Below are positions 21,582-28,752 of a stretch of 63,356 nt of DNA, one piece after another; within the stretch, counting starts at the first letter, position 1; each line of letters starts with the position of its first letter. A model generated the notes under the pieces. That model searched no databases. It saw nothing but the letters and a program-made list of their open reading frames with translations, and had not been told where the DNA came from. This DNA is from a virus: positions 1-63,356 of the IMG/VR virus record IMGVR_UViG_3300025889_000004; one strand, 5' to 3'. A program made the translations under genes and the position numbers.

Positions 21582-22571
21582 ATGAAGTCCTCCGAAATCA
21601 TCAAGCGCATTGCAACCCTCATGCGTCACCGCAAGCCCTTCCTCCTTACGGGGTCGCCTGGGCTTGGCAAGACCGACTGCATCGTCGAGGCCGCCAAGCA
21701 GGCTGGTCTGCGGTGCATCATCAGCCATCCTGTCGTGTCCGACCCGACCGACTACAAGGGCATGCCTGCCATCGTCGATGGCAACGCCCACTTCCTGCCA
21801 TTCGGCGACCTCAACCAACTCATCGAGGCGGACAAGCCCACGCTCTTCTTCCTCGACGACATCGGACAGGCTCCGACTTCGGTGCAGGCCGCGCTCATGC
21901 AGCTGATCCTCTGCCGCAAGGTCAACGGCCACGCCATCAGCGAGCACGTCACCTTCGCTGCTGCCACCAACCGACGCAGCGACAAGGCGGGTGTCGGAAC
22001 GTTCATCACGCCACTGCTCGATCGCTTCGACCAGATCTACGAGCTTGAGTTCGACTCCAACGACTGGGTTGGCTGGGCACTGCAGAATGGTCAGCCCGAA
22101 CCTCTCATCGGCTTCGCTCGCTGGCGTCCCTCGCTCATCAGCGACTTCAAGCAGCCCAAGGACGACCTGTCCAAGTGCCCCACGCCTCGGTCGGTTGCCA
22201 AGCTGGGCGACCTCATCAACATCGGACTCGACGACTTCGACACCTACAAGTCGGCGTGCGGCGAGGGGTTCGCCACCGAGTTCGCAGCCTTCCGCAAGAC
22301 CCGCGACCACATGCCGGACATTGACGGCGTGCTCAAGGATCCGGACGGCAGCGACCTTCCCACCCGTCCCGATGTTCTCTACGCCACCGCTGCAGCGCTG
22401 GCCTTCCGAGTCACCGCAGGCAACTTCGGTAACGTCCTGAAGTACTCCGAGCGGATGTCCCCTGAGTTTCGGGTGATGCTGGTCCGCGACTGCATCGCCA
22501 AGTCCAAGGCGCTGGAATCCTCTCCGGCCCTCACCAAGTGGCTCATCAACAACCAATCAGTAATCCTGTGA
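21582..22571 (+). CDS. MoxR-type AAA+ ATPase
   Basis: 329 residues. Walker A GSPGLGKTD near residue 26, Walker B TLFFLDDIGQ near 88, and an AATNRR sensor-1 segment near 127 identify a MoxR-like AAA+ protein. Such ATPases work with VWA-domain partners as chaperones or for metal-site assembly. The next gene is exactly such a partner (4-bp overlap). Stands under operator 7. Confidence 0.85.
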   Translation: MKSSEIIKRIATLMRHRKPFLLTGSPGLGKTDCIVEAAKQAGLRCIISHPVVSDPTDYKGMPAIVDGNAHFLPFGDLNQLIEADKPTLFFLDDIGQAPTSVQAALMQLILCRKVNGHAISEHVTFAAATNRRSDKAGVGTFITPLLDRFDQIYELEFDSNDWVGWALQNGQPEPLIGFARWRPSLISDFKQPKDDLSKCPTPRSVAKLGDLINIGLDDFDTYKSACGEGFATEFAAFRKTRDHMPDIDGVLKDPDGSDLPTRPDVLYATAAALAFRVTAGNFGNVLKYSERMSPEFRVMLVRDCIAKSKALESSPALTKWLINNQSVIL

Positions 22572-23800
22572 AGAAGCATCCAATCATCGACAAGGCGTAC
22601 GTCGCACTCGTCTGCGACCATCCATTCTGGTCCACGCTACTGCTCAACCTCGAGAAGGTTGTCGACACGTCAGCGACTATGTGGACCGATGGCAAGCGGC
22701 TCGGGTACAACCCTGAGTTCTGCGAGAAGATCGGCAAGGAACAGACCATCGGCGTGCTCGCTCACGAGGCCGCTCATGTCTTCCTCAAGCATATGCTTCG
22801 GCGCAAGGATCGTGATCCGGTCCTGTGGAACATCGCCTGCGACCACGTTGTCAACGCACTGGTCCTCGACAGCGGACTCAAGCTGCCGGACGGAGCGTTG
22901 CCGCCAATTCGTGGCAAGACCGCTGAGGAAGTCTACGATGGCCTGCTCCAGAAGCAGAAACAGCAACAGCAGCAGCAACCACAAGGCCAAGGCCAAGGCG
23001 AAGGCGGAGGCCAAAGAGTGCCTCGTCAAAGCCAGCAGCAGGGGCAGGAGCAAGGTGAGCAGGAAATCCAAGGCGATCCTCCCAAGAGCGATCAGAAGGG
23101 CCAAGGCTGGGGCGATGTGCGTGATCAGAAGAGTGAGAACGGTGGCGACCTGTCCGATGCCGAGAAGGCTCAGGCAGAGCGCGACGTTGACATCATCACC
23201 AAGCAGGCCGACACCGCTGCAAAGCGTGCAGGCAAGCTGCCAGCGGGAATGGACAGGCTCATCGAGCAGGTGCTCGAGCCCAAGGTGGACTGGCGTGATG
23301 TGCTGCAGCGGTTCATCGGCGAGCGTGCTCGATCCGACTACTCGTGGCAGCGACCCAACCCACGCTACTTCAATCGTGGCATCGTGCTGCCAAGTCTCGA
23401 CAGCTATGGCATCGGCAAGGTGGTGCTGGCTGGTGACACGTCTGGTTCCATGACCAGCGTCCTTCCGCGTGTCTTCTCCGAGATCATCTCCGCACTGGAT
23501 GTGTATGAGGAGCAGCACACCCAAGGCATCACCGTCATGTGGTGCGACACCAAGCTGACCGAGCAGGTGGTCAGCGACATCAGCGACCTCAAGCCTGTCG
23601 GCGGTGGTGGAACCGACTTCGCTCCTGTATTCCGAGCGGTCAACGCACGACACAACGATGCCAAGGCGGTCGTCTACATCACCGATGGCGAGTGCAGCTC
23701 GTTCGGTGAAGAGCCATCCTGCCCAGTCCTCTGGGTTCTCACCGAGCGGAACAGCTACTTCAAGCCACCCTTCGGCGAAGTCCTCGTGATCAACGAGTGA
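22568..23800 (+). CDS. VWA-domain protein with N-terminal metallopeptidase-like domain (DUF2201-like)
   Basis: 410 residues from a GTG overlapping the ATPase stop. The N-terminal IGVLAHEAAHVFLKHMLRRK contains HExxH plus a downstream His; a Gln/Gly-rich linker runs from about 135 to 190; the C-terminal part is a VWA fold with VVLAGDTSGSMTSVL (MIDAS DxSxS) and GGGTDFAPVF. DUF2201-type proteins have this layout. Predicted partner of the ATPase, perhaps remodelling or cleaving a virion or host protein. Confidence 0.8.
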   Translation: MKKHPIIDKAYVALVCDHPFWSTLLLNLEKVVDTSATMWTDGKRLGYNPEFCEKIGKEQTIGVLAHEAAHVFLKHMLRRKDRDPVLWNIACDHVVNALVLDSGLKLPDGALPPIRGKTAEEVYDGLLQKQKQQQQQQPQGQGQGEGGGQRVPRQSQQQGQEQGEQEIQGDPPKSDQKGQGWGDVRDQKSENGGDLSDAEKAQAERDVDIITKQADTAAKRAGKLPAGMDRLIEQVLEPKVDWRDVLQRFIGERARSDYSWQRPNPRYFNRGIVLPSLDSYGIGKVVLAGDTSGSMTSVLPRVFSEIISALDVYEEQHTQGITVMWCDTKLTEQVVSDISDLKPVGGGGTDFAPVFRAVNARHNDAKAVVYITDGECSSFGEEPSCPVLWVLTERNSYFKPPFGEVLVINE

Positions 23801-23809
23801 CCACACACA

Positions 23810-23861
23810 CGATCCATCAGTGCGATGCGCTGGTGGGTCGCAGTGTGGCCATGCGCCACTG
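23810..23861 (+). promoter_or_regulatory. Two tandem hairpins before the DUF3150-like gene
   Basis: A 14-bp stem with three G-U pairs (23810-23823 with 23827-23840) followed by CAGTG/CACTG (23841-23845 with 23857-23861). A CA-rich single-stranded leader (23864-23893) leads to the next start. May attenuate expression between the VWA and DUF3150-like genes. Confidence 0.5.
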
Positions 23862-23893
23862 TTCAACAACAACACCAAACACACACAAGCAAC

Positions 23894-24739
23894 ATGCAAC
23901 ACGAGAAGTATCTGCTGGTATCGTTCCGCACCTCCAAGTGGTCGGCCCGTAAGTTCGACGCCAAGGCCACCGAGGAGGTCGCCGCCAACCACAACGCGAC
24001 CGGAGACATCGGTCGGTTCAACAAGCTGCTGCTCAACAAGAGCGACATCAACCCAGTCAACGCCGCATTCGCTGCCGCACGTCGCCAGCATGACGGGCTG
24101 ACCCTTCCTTGGGACGATGACGGTGATCGCCTGCTCCCTTCCTGCAGGCTGATGGACTACCGCACCAAGATGCAGCCGCATCTCACAGAGGTGGACAATC
24201 GCGTGGCCGATCTGCTCAGCCGCTATCAAGACCTCATCGACGCCCGCCGCGTGGAACTCAACGGCCTGTTCGATCCGGCAGACTACCCCAGCGAGCAGCA
24301 GATCCGCGAGAAGTTCGCACACAAGATCGAGATCAAGCCGGTGCCTGCCAGCGAGGCGATCCGATTCGGCGACCCCAACATCGAGCGTGACCTGCGTGAG
24401 CAGTACGAGGAGATGCTCAAGGAGCGCGTCGATGATGCGCAGAAGGAGGTGTGGTACCGCCTGATCGAGCCGATCAAGCGCATGGTGGACATCCTCACCC
24501 GTGACGGCCGCGTCTACGAGTCAACCCACAAGGCCATCCTCGACATCGCTCGACTGGTTCCGCAGTACAACATCAATGGAGATCCTAAGCTGGACAAGGC
24601 TGCCAGCGACATCTACGCGCTGATGTCCAAGGTCAACGTCGACATCCTCCGCGACAGCGAGGCGATCCGAACCATCACAGCCGAGGCTGCTGGAGACATC
24701 CTATCTCGGATGGACTCCAAGTATGCCGGAGCATTCTAA
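23894..24739 (+). CDS. DUF3150-like protein, third member of the MoxR-VWA set
   Basis: 281 residues. Starts YLLVSFRTSKWSARKFDAKA and continues largely helical (LTEVDNRVADLLSRYQDLID; LREQYEEMLKERVDDAQKEV). Phage proteins of this form (DUF3150, recalled by pattern) commonly sit beside MoxR and VWA genes. Function unknown, possibly the substrate or adaptor. No Shine-Dalgarno; CA-rich leader. Confidence 0.6.
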   Translation: MQHEKYLLVSFRTSKWSARKFDAKATEEVAANHNATGDIGRFNKLLLNKSDINPVNAAFAAARRQHDGLTLPWDDDGDRLLPSCRLMDYRTKMQPHLTEVDNRVADLLSRYQDLIDARRVELNGLFDPADYPSEQQIREKFAHKIEIKPVPASEAIRFGDPNIERDLREQYEEMLKERVDDAQKEVWYRLIEPIKRMVDILTRDGRVYESTHKAILDIARLVPQYNINGDPKLDKAASDIYALMSKVNVDILRDSEAIRTITAEAAGDILSRMDSKYAGAF

Positions 24740-24748
24740 TGATCCTGC

Positions 24749-24850
24749 ATGACACCAGAGCTGAACCACCAACTCACCATCACCATCTACACCATACTGG
24801 CGATCATCGCCTGCATCATATGGATACTCAACAACCACAGACCAAGATAG
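24749..24850 (+). CDS. Tiny membrane peptide (33 aa)
   Basis: MTPELNHQLTITIYTILAII then ACIIWILNNHRPR: one membrane helix with a polar N-terminus and basic C-terminus. It overlaps the start of the next gene by 31 bp. Small size makes it uncertain, but similar single-helix peptides occur at 19864 and 26521. Confidence 0.4.
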   Translation: MTPELNHQLTITIYTILAIIACIIWILNNHRPR

Positions 24851-25548
24851 ACTGGGAGCGATTCCACATCACCAAGATCGCGAGGTTCAATGGCTGCAAG
24901 GCCGCCTCTCCATCTGGCGTGGCCCGCTTCATCAACAAGCGCAGGAACGCAATGGTCCTGGCTCGGATGCTCAATCGCCCATCGGCGCACAAGCTGACGC
25001 CGCTTCCAGAGGAAAGCAGGTTGAGCATGCTAAGCGAATCGGCGCGGATGATATTTATTTCACGCGACCGACGATACGTCTCGCACGCGCTCTTCGACTC
25101 ACGACTGGAGTCCGCAGCGAAGAAGGACTACCTGATCCGCAATCCAAGGAAGCGGGTGGTCCATAACGTCGAATGCACGATAGATCGCCACAGACACCTT
25201 ACTTGCGGAACCACCAGAGAGCTGAATGGGAAGTGGGCGAAGGATGTAAACTGGGTCTGCTACCACAGCAGGGTCGACATCTTCAATTCTGGTCGCGCCA
25301 TCCACATCGAATGCACCGGCAGAGGAAAGCTGCCCAAGCGGTTGGCGCTGAAGCGTGCAGGCTTCGTGTTCAAGAAGCCGCACTCAGCGACAGGTGGATA
25401 CAGGCTCTCGTTCGTCGAGCTGCACAAGGTCGATGCCCATCCCAAGGACGGCCTGATAGCAAGACTTCAAGCCGACCACCTGTGGGATGACGACGCCCAG
25501 AAGAACATCGACCGGCTCTGCGCTGAGGCGATCGGAGGTGCGGCATGA
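24820..25548 (+). CDS. Hypothetical protein (242 aa)
   Basis: From ATG 24820, 242 residues starting MDTQQPQTKIDWERFHITKI. Contains paired cysteines/histidines (HNVECTIDRHRHLTCGTTRE) and a basic C-terminal half. Earlier in-frame codons back to 24739 give a His-rich stretch that is the shadow of the overlapping membrane peptide, so the later start is preferred. No family recognised. Confidence 0.55.
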   Translation: MDTQQPQTKIDWERFHITKIARFNGCKAASPSGVARFINKRRNAMVLARMLNRPSAHKLTPLPEESRLSMLSESARMIFISRDRRYVSHALFDSRLESAAKKDYLIRNPRKRVVHNVECTIDRHRHLTCGTTRELNGKWAKDVNWVCYHSRVDIFNSGRAIHIECTGRGKLPKRLALKRAGFVFKKPHSATGGYRLSFVELHKVDAHPKDGLIARLQADHLWDDDAQKNIDRLCAEAIGGAA

Positions 25549-25877
25549 GAACAGCGGACAAGGACGTAGAGGACTACGCATACAACACAGCGTGCATTGC
25601 GCTCATGCTGGCAGGTAGGCTCAACAAGGAGCAAACATATGTCGGCATTGAATGGATCGGGTATGCCGCACTGGGTATGGCCGATGCCGAACGCATCTCC
25701 AGCGAAGGTCTTGGCCTGCTGAAGGTGGACTACGACAAGGTTCTGGATGAGGTGGTGGAGCTGATCAGGAAGTCAGCGCTTCAGCCGATCTCATCGTGGG
25801 ACCTGAGAAGGAAGACCTACGACATAACCATCGTCGCAGCGTGCAGGAAGAAGATCACAACCAACACACAGCCATGA
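25545..25877 (+). CDS. Tandem paralogue C (110 aa)
   Basis: 110 residues starting MRTADKDVEDYAYNTACIAL. WIGYAALGMADAERISSEGL and the helical VLDEVVELIRKS correspond to segments of the next gene. All-helical, role unknown. Couplings of 4 bp on both sides. Confidence 0.55.
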   Translation: MRTADKDVEDYAYNTACIALMLAGRLNKEQTYVGIEWIGYAALGMADAERISSEGLGLLKVDYDKVLDEVVELIRKSALQPISSWDLRRKTYDITIVAACRKKITTNTQP

Positions 25878-26188
25878 AGACATACACAGAAGACTACATT
25901 CACGACGCGTGTTTCAACGCAGCGCAGCTTGCGTCACGAGTGGTAGAAAGAGCTGGATCCGTACAAGCTTCCGAGGCGATCGCAAGGGCGGCCTTGGGAA
26001 TGGCAGATGCCGAGTACACAGACGGATTCAAATGGGGAGAGCGAGCATCATTCGACGACGTTGCTGACAGCGTTGCGGAACAGGTCGCGAACCATTTGAG
26101 ACAACATGAGTCCATCTTTGGCCTAAGGATGAACGCTTACAACACAACCATGGCAGCAGCCGCATTCGGCGTGCTCCACAAGGATTGA
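25874..26188 (+). CDS. Tandem paralogue D (104 aa)
   Basis: 104 residues: YIHDACFNAAQLASR, ARAALGMADAEYTDG and YNTTMAAAAFGVL align with the preceding gene. A third tandem duplication in this genome. Ends 15 bp before operator 8. Confidence 0.55.
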   Translation: MKTYTEDYIHDACFNAAQLASRVVERAGSVQASEAIARAALGMADAEYTDGFKWGERASFDDVADSVAEQVANHLRQHESIFGLRMNAYNTTMAAAAFGVLHKD

Positions 26189-26215
26189 CTTGCAGTACCA
26201 ATGGTGTAAAACACC
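26185..26215 (+). promoter_or_regulatory. Promoter with palindromic operator 8
   Basis: TTGACT at 26185-26190, a 16-bp spacer, and TAAAAC at 26207-26212 inside GGTGTAAAACACC (26203-26215). The operator covers the -10 box, a classical repression geometry. Gene start at 26237 after CA-rich sequence. Confidence 0.65.
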
Positions 26216-26236
26216 TCACACACAACCAATAGAACT

Positions 26237-26509
26237 ATGCTATCACCGAAGACACAGCAGGAGGTCAGCGAATGCGTGCGGGAGAAGATGGCCAGCAACT
26301 TCGCAGACATGAAGATCCGCATCGAGCCGATGCGCGAGGCGCTCAGGAAGTTCGAGCAGGCGGTCAACGATCGCTCACTGGACGGCATGCACCACAGCCT
26401 GGCCGATCTCTCCAACACATCACTCAACTGCAGGGCTAGGCTCCAGTACATGCGTGGCATCTGGGCCGTCCTCAGGAACGTTCGGGACAAGGACCCTATC
26501 GATGAATGA
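26237..26509 (+). CDS. Hypothetical helical protein (90 aa)
   Basis: 90 residues starting MLSPKTQQEVSECVREKMAS, all helical with MREALRKFEQAVNDRSLDGM. No family recognised. First gene of the unit containing the recombinase. Confidence 0.55.
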   Translation: MLSPKTQQEVSECVREKMASNFADMKIRIEPMREALRKFEQAVNDRSLDGMHHSLADLSNTSLNCRARLQYMRGIWAVLRNVRDKDPIDE

Positions 26510-26520
26510 AGGAGCTTCTC

Positions 26521-26604
26521 ATGCGGCTGTGGGACATCGCGCTGATCTTGTTAGAGATCGCAATCACGATGCTCATGCTCAGCCTCTTATCGATCTTCCA
26601 GTGA
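26521..26604 (+). CDS. Tiny membrane peptide (27 aa)
   Basis: MRLWDIALILLEIAITMLML then SLLSIFQ: a single membrane helix. AAGGAG at 26509-26514 is ideally spaced from the ATG, and the stop overlaps the recombinase GTG, which supports real translation. May couple recombinase synthesis to this start. Confidence 0.5.
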   Translation: MRLWDIALILLEIAITMLMLSLLSIFQ

Positions 26605-27776
26605 ACCCGATCGCAGGCAGATTCAAACCTGCATCCATCCCGTTCAACTCGGATCAGCTCGAGTCGCTGCTTCCGAAGTACTACGAGATGGACTTCGTCG
26701 GACTCACCTACAACACCATCTCATTCAACAAGGAGGCGCTCAACCAGTTCCTCAAGTGGATGCGGAAGGGTGGATACGAGTCGGTCACAGTCGAGATGCT
26801 GCATGAGTACATCAAGTTCATGCAGGACCGGCATACCACGATGATGGCAACCAACAGGTGGGGTCGCGTGAAGCGGTTCTTCCTGTGGATGGAGCGGCTT
26901 GGCTACATCGAGCGCAGTCCACATCACGTGGTCAGGAACAGGGTGACTGAGAACATCTCAAGTCACGTGCGACCGATGACTCTGGAGGAATACCTGAAGC
27001 TCAAGCAGGTCTCCGAAGGTCACTGGCTCAACTGGATCTACACGCTGGCTTGGAACAGCGGGATGGCCCTTGTCGACTGCTGCGCTCTGCGCTGGGGCGA
27101 CATCAATATGGACCAGTGCTACATCAGCGTTCGCCGTAAGAAGAGCAAGGCCGCTGCGGTCATTCCATTCTCGCCATCAGACGAGCTTGGCAAGGCGATC
27201 GAGGCGATGGCTCAGGTGAAGCACGATCCGGATGACTTCGTGTGCCCAGAGGCTGGCGGCAGACTGAGGGATGACACCAGAACCGGACTGATCAGGAGGC
27301 TGTCGCTGCACATGTTCCGCAAGGCGGGCCTGTCCAAGGGCGTGTCGATCCACTCGATGCGCCGCTCATTCATCACGATGTTGGCCAACTCCAACATGAA
27401 CACAGTGATGGCATCGAAGATCAGCGGACACACCAGCCCGAAGATACTGGCGAGGTACGTGTTCCCAGACCCGAACGTCCTGAGGAAGGGCGTTGCTGAG
27501 GCCAAGGAGAAGTTCGGAATGGACAACTTCGCATACGTGGAGCCGTCCAATGTCCGAGTGAAGGGAAGATCCATATCGTGGAAGCCCAACAGCCACTACA
27601 TCGTGAAGAGTGGCAAGGGATTGAAGCTTCCAGATGGAACACCCATCACATTTGTTTTCACCTCCGCAGTAGCGGAAGGTAGAAAGGCGGTCGTCACACC
27701 CTGTGACATCGAGATGAACCCTGTGGGAAACCTGCAGATCATCGCCGACATCACTGATGTGCGACCGTTCGTATAA
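26601..27776 (+). CDS. Tyrosine recombinase (integrase-like)
   Basis: 391 residues from a GTG overlapping the previous stop. An N-terminal SAM-like DNA-binding domain (FLKWMRKGGYESVTVEMLHE) precedes the catalytic domain. HSMRRSFITML supplies H-x-x-R, SGHTSPKILARYVF the second His and the tyrosine. The first catalytic arginine, normally in TG(L/M)R, is missing: the sequence reads SGMALVDCCALRW. A C-terminal extension of about 80 residues is unusual. Integration, plasmid-dimer resolution or an inactivated enzyme are possible; no att site was identified. Confidence 0.75.
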   Translation: MNPIAGRFKPASIPFNSDQLESLLPKYYEMDFVGLTYNTISFNKEALNQFLKWMRKGGYESVTVEMLHEYIKFMQDRHTTMMATNRWGRVKRFFLWMERLGYIERSPHHVVRNRVTENISSHVRPMTLEEYLKLKQVSEGHWLNWIYTLAWNSGMALVDCCALRWGDINMDQCYISVRRKKSKAAAVIPFSPSDELGKAIEAMAQVKHDPDDFVCPEAGGRLRDDTRTGLIRRLSLHMFRKAGLSKGVSIHSMRRSFITMLANSNMNTVMASKISGHTSPKILARYVFPDPNVLRKGVAEAKEKFGMDNFAYVEPSNVRVKGRSISWKPNSHYIVKSGKGLKLPDGTPITFVFTSAVAEGRKAVVTPCDIEMNPVGNLQIIADITDVRPFV

Positions 27777-27805
27777 ACCAAGAACTAACAAACCAAGAAC
27801 TAACA
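27775..27805 (+). repeat. Tandem 15-bp repeat in the SSB leader
   Basis: AACCAAGAACTAAC occurs twice in a row directly before the SSB start. The leader has no Shine-Dalgarno and resembles the CA-rich leaders elsewhere; duplication may strengthen an unstructured ribosome-landing site. Confidence 0.7.
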
Positions 27806-28225
27806 ATGGCATCGTTCAATCAAGTCACGCTGGTCGGCAATATGGTTCGTGATCCCGAGATCCGTTCGCTCCAGAACGGAACCCAGATCGCGAAGTTCAC
27901 GATCGGCGTAACCCGCAAGTGGCAGACAGAGAATGGGGAGAAGAAGGAGGAGGCAACGTTCATCGACATCGACACCTTTGGTAAGGTGGCAGCTGTCGTT
28001 GAGAAGTACCTCCGCAAGGGTGATCCGGTCCTCGTCGAGGGTCGCCTCAAGATGGAGCAGTGGGAGAAGGATGGGCAGAAGCGCAGCAAGCTCATCGTTG
28101 TCGCCAACAGCCTGCAGTTGCTGGGCAAGCCTGTGGACACTGGCGCTCGTCAGCCCATCCAAGGCAGCAGCCCAGCCGCAGCTCCGGCCCCGCAGCCGGT
28201 GGCTCAGGATGATGTTCCGTTCTGA
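27806..28225 (+). CDS. ssb: Single-stranded DNA-binding protein
   Basis: 139 residues. MASFNQVTLVGNMVRDPEIR and the OB-fold core through KRSKLIVVANSLQLLG are standard bacterial SSB; the C-terminus is a Pro/Ala linker ending DDVPF, the acidic tip that recruits partner proteins. Supports replication and the annealing system at 2.9-4.7 kb. Confidence 0.95.
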   Translation: MASFNQVTLVGNMVRDPEIRSLQNGTQIAKFTIGVTRKWQTENGEKKEEATFIDIDTFGKVAAVVEKYLRKGDPVLVEGRLKMEQWEKDGQKRSKLIVVANSLQLLGKPVDTGARQPIQGSSPAAAPAPQPVAQDDVPF

Positions 28226-28231
28226 ACGGAA

Positions 28232-28262
28232 TTGACACGCACCATGCTCGGTGTTAAACACC
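28232..28262 (+). promoter_or_regulatory. Promoter with palindromic operator 9
   Basis: Perfect TTGACA at 28232-28237, a 16-bp spacer and TTAAAC at 28254-28259 within GGTGTTAAACACC (28250-28262). Best promoter of the operator set, facing the HTH gene. Confidence 0.65.
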
Positions 28263-28268
28263 TCACGA

Positions 28269-28350
28269 CCAATCGGGAGATTGGGAAGTGAACGCAGTGG
28301 TGAGTCTCGTCCGACCGTTTCGGACGGGTGACAGTCGGGAATAGACCGAC
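28269..28350 (+). promoter_or_regulatory. Triple-hairpin leader
   Basis: CCAATC/GATTGG (28269-28274 with 28279-28284), CGTCCG/CGGACG (28308-28313 with 28321-28326) and GTCGG/CCGAC (28334-28338 with 28346-28350) in a row between operator 9 and the HTH gene. May form a regulatory RNA domain. Confidence 0.5.
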
Positions 28351-28362
28351 ACCTCTTTCCTC

Positions 28363-28752
28363 TTGAAGGACTTCATCGGAGAAACGCTCGCAGCATTCCC
28401 ACCGAATCTGATCCGAGTTCTGGCACGAACCGGAAGGGGAGCCGCAGCGAGGAACATGACCCACGACGAGGTGGCTCAGCGTTCAGGCCTCAAGAGATCC
28501 AAGATACGCCAGTTGTCCGCGCTTCAGTCATGGGACACGGTCGCCATAGCTGATGCGGACGCCTTCCTGAAGGGCTGCAACGTGACGCTCAGATCCCTAT
28601 GGAAGCAGCGGGCATTCCTAAGACGGAGCCTCGACCCAAGGGTGACATCAACCCCGCTGGCCTACGCCGTGCGCGGGAAGCGGGTCCCAAGGCCGCCATC
28701 TGCAGAGGCTTTGGTGCGCGCAGCCTTGAGCCGCTCCGTCCGGCGCGCGTAA
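28363..28752 (+). CDS. HTH regulator at the convergence point
   Basis: 129 residues from TTG 28363; ATG 28456 is a shorter alternative. MTHDEVAQRSGLKRSKIRQL is a Cro/XRE-type helix-turn-helix, and QSWDTVAIADADAFLKGCN resembles the second half of a known phage HTH family. The 3' 164 bp overlap the end of the giant minus-strand gene, so the basic C-terminus may be partly incidental. Sitting behind operator 9, it is a candidate for the protein that reads the GGTGT-WWW-ACACC sites. Confidence 0.55.
   Translation: MKDFIGETLAAFPPNLIRVLARTGRGAAARNMTHDEVAQRSGLKRSKIRQLSALQSWDTVAIADADAFLKGCNVTLRSLWKQRAFLRRSLDPRVTSTPLAYAVRGKRVPRPPSAEALVRAALSRSVRRA

Noticed and set aside
22670-24322. 550-codon open frame on the minus strand
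   Set aside because: Exactly antisense to the VWA protein and the DUF3150-like gene, which have clear motifs; its composition is that of a shadow frame.
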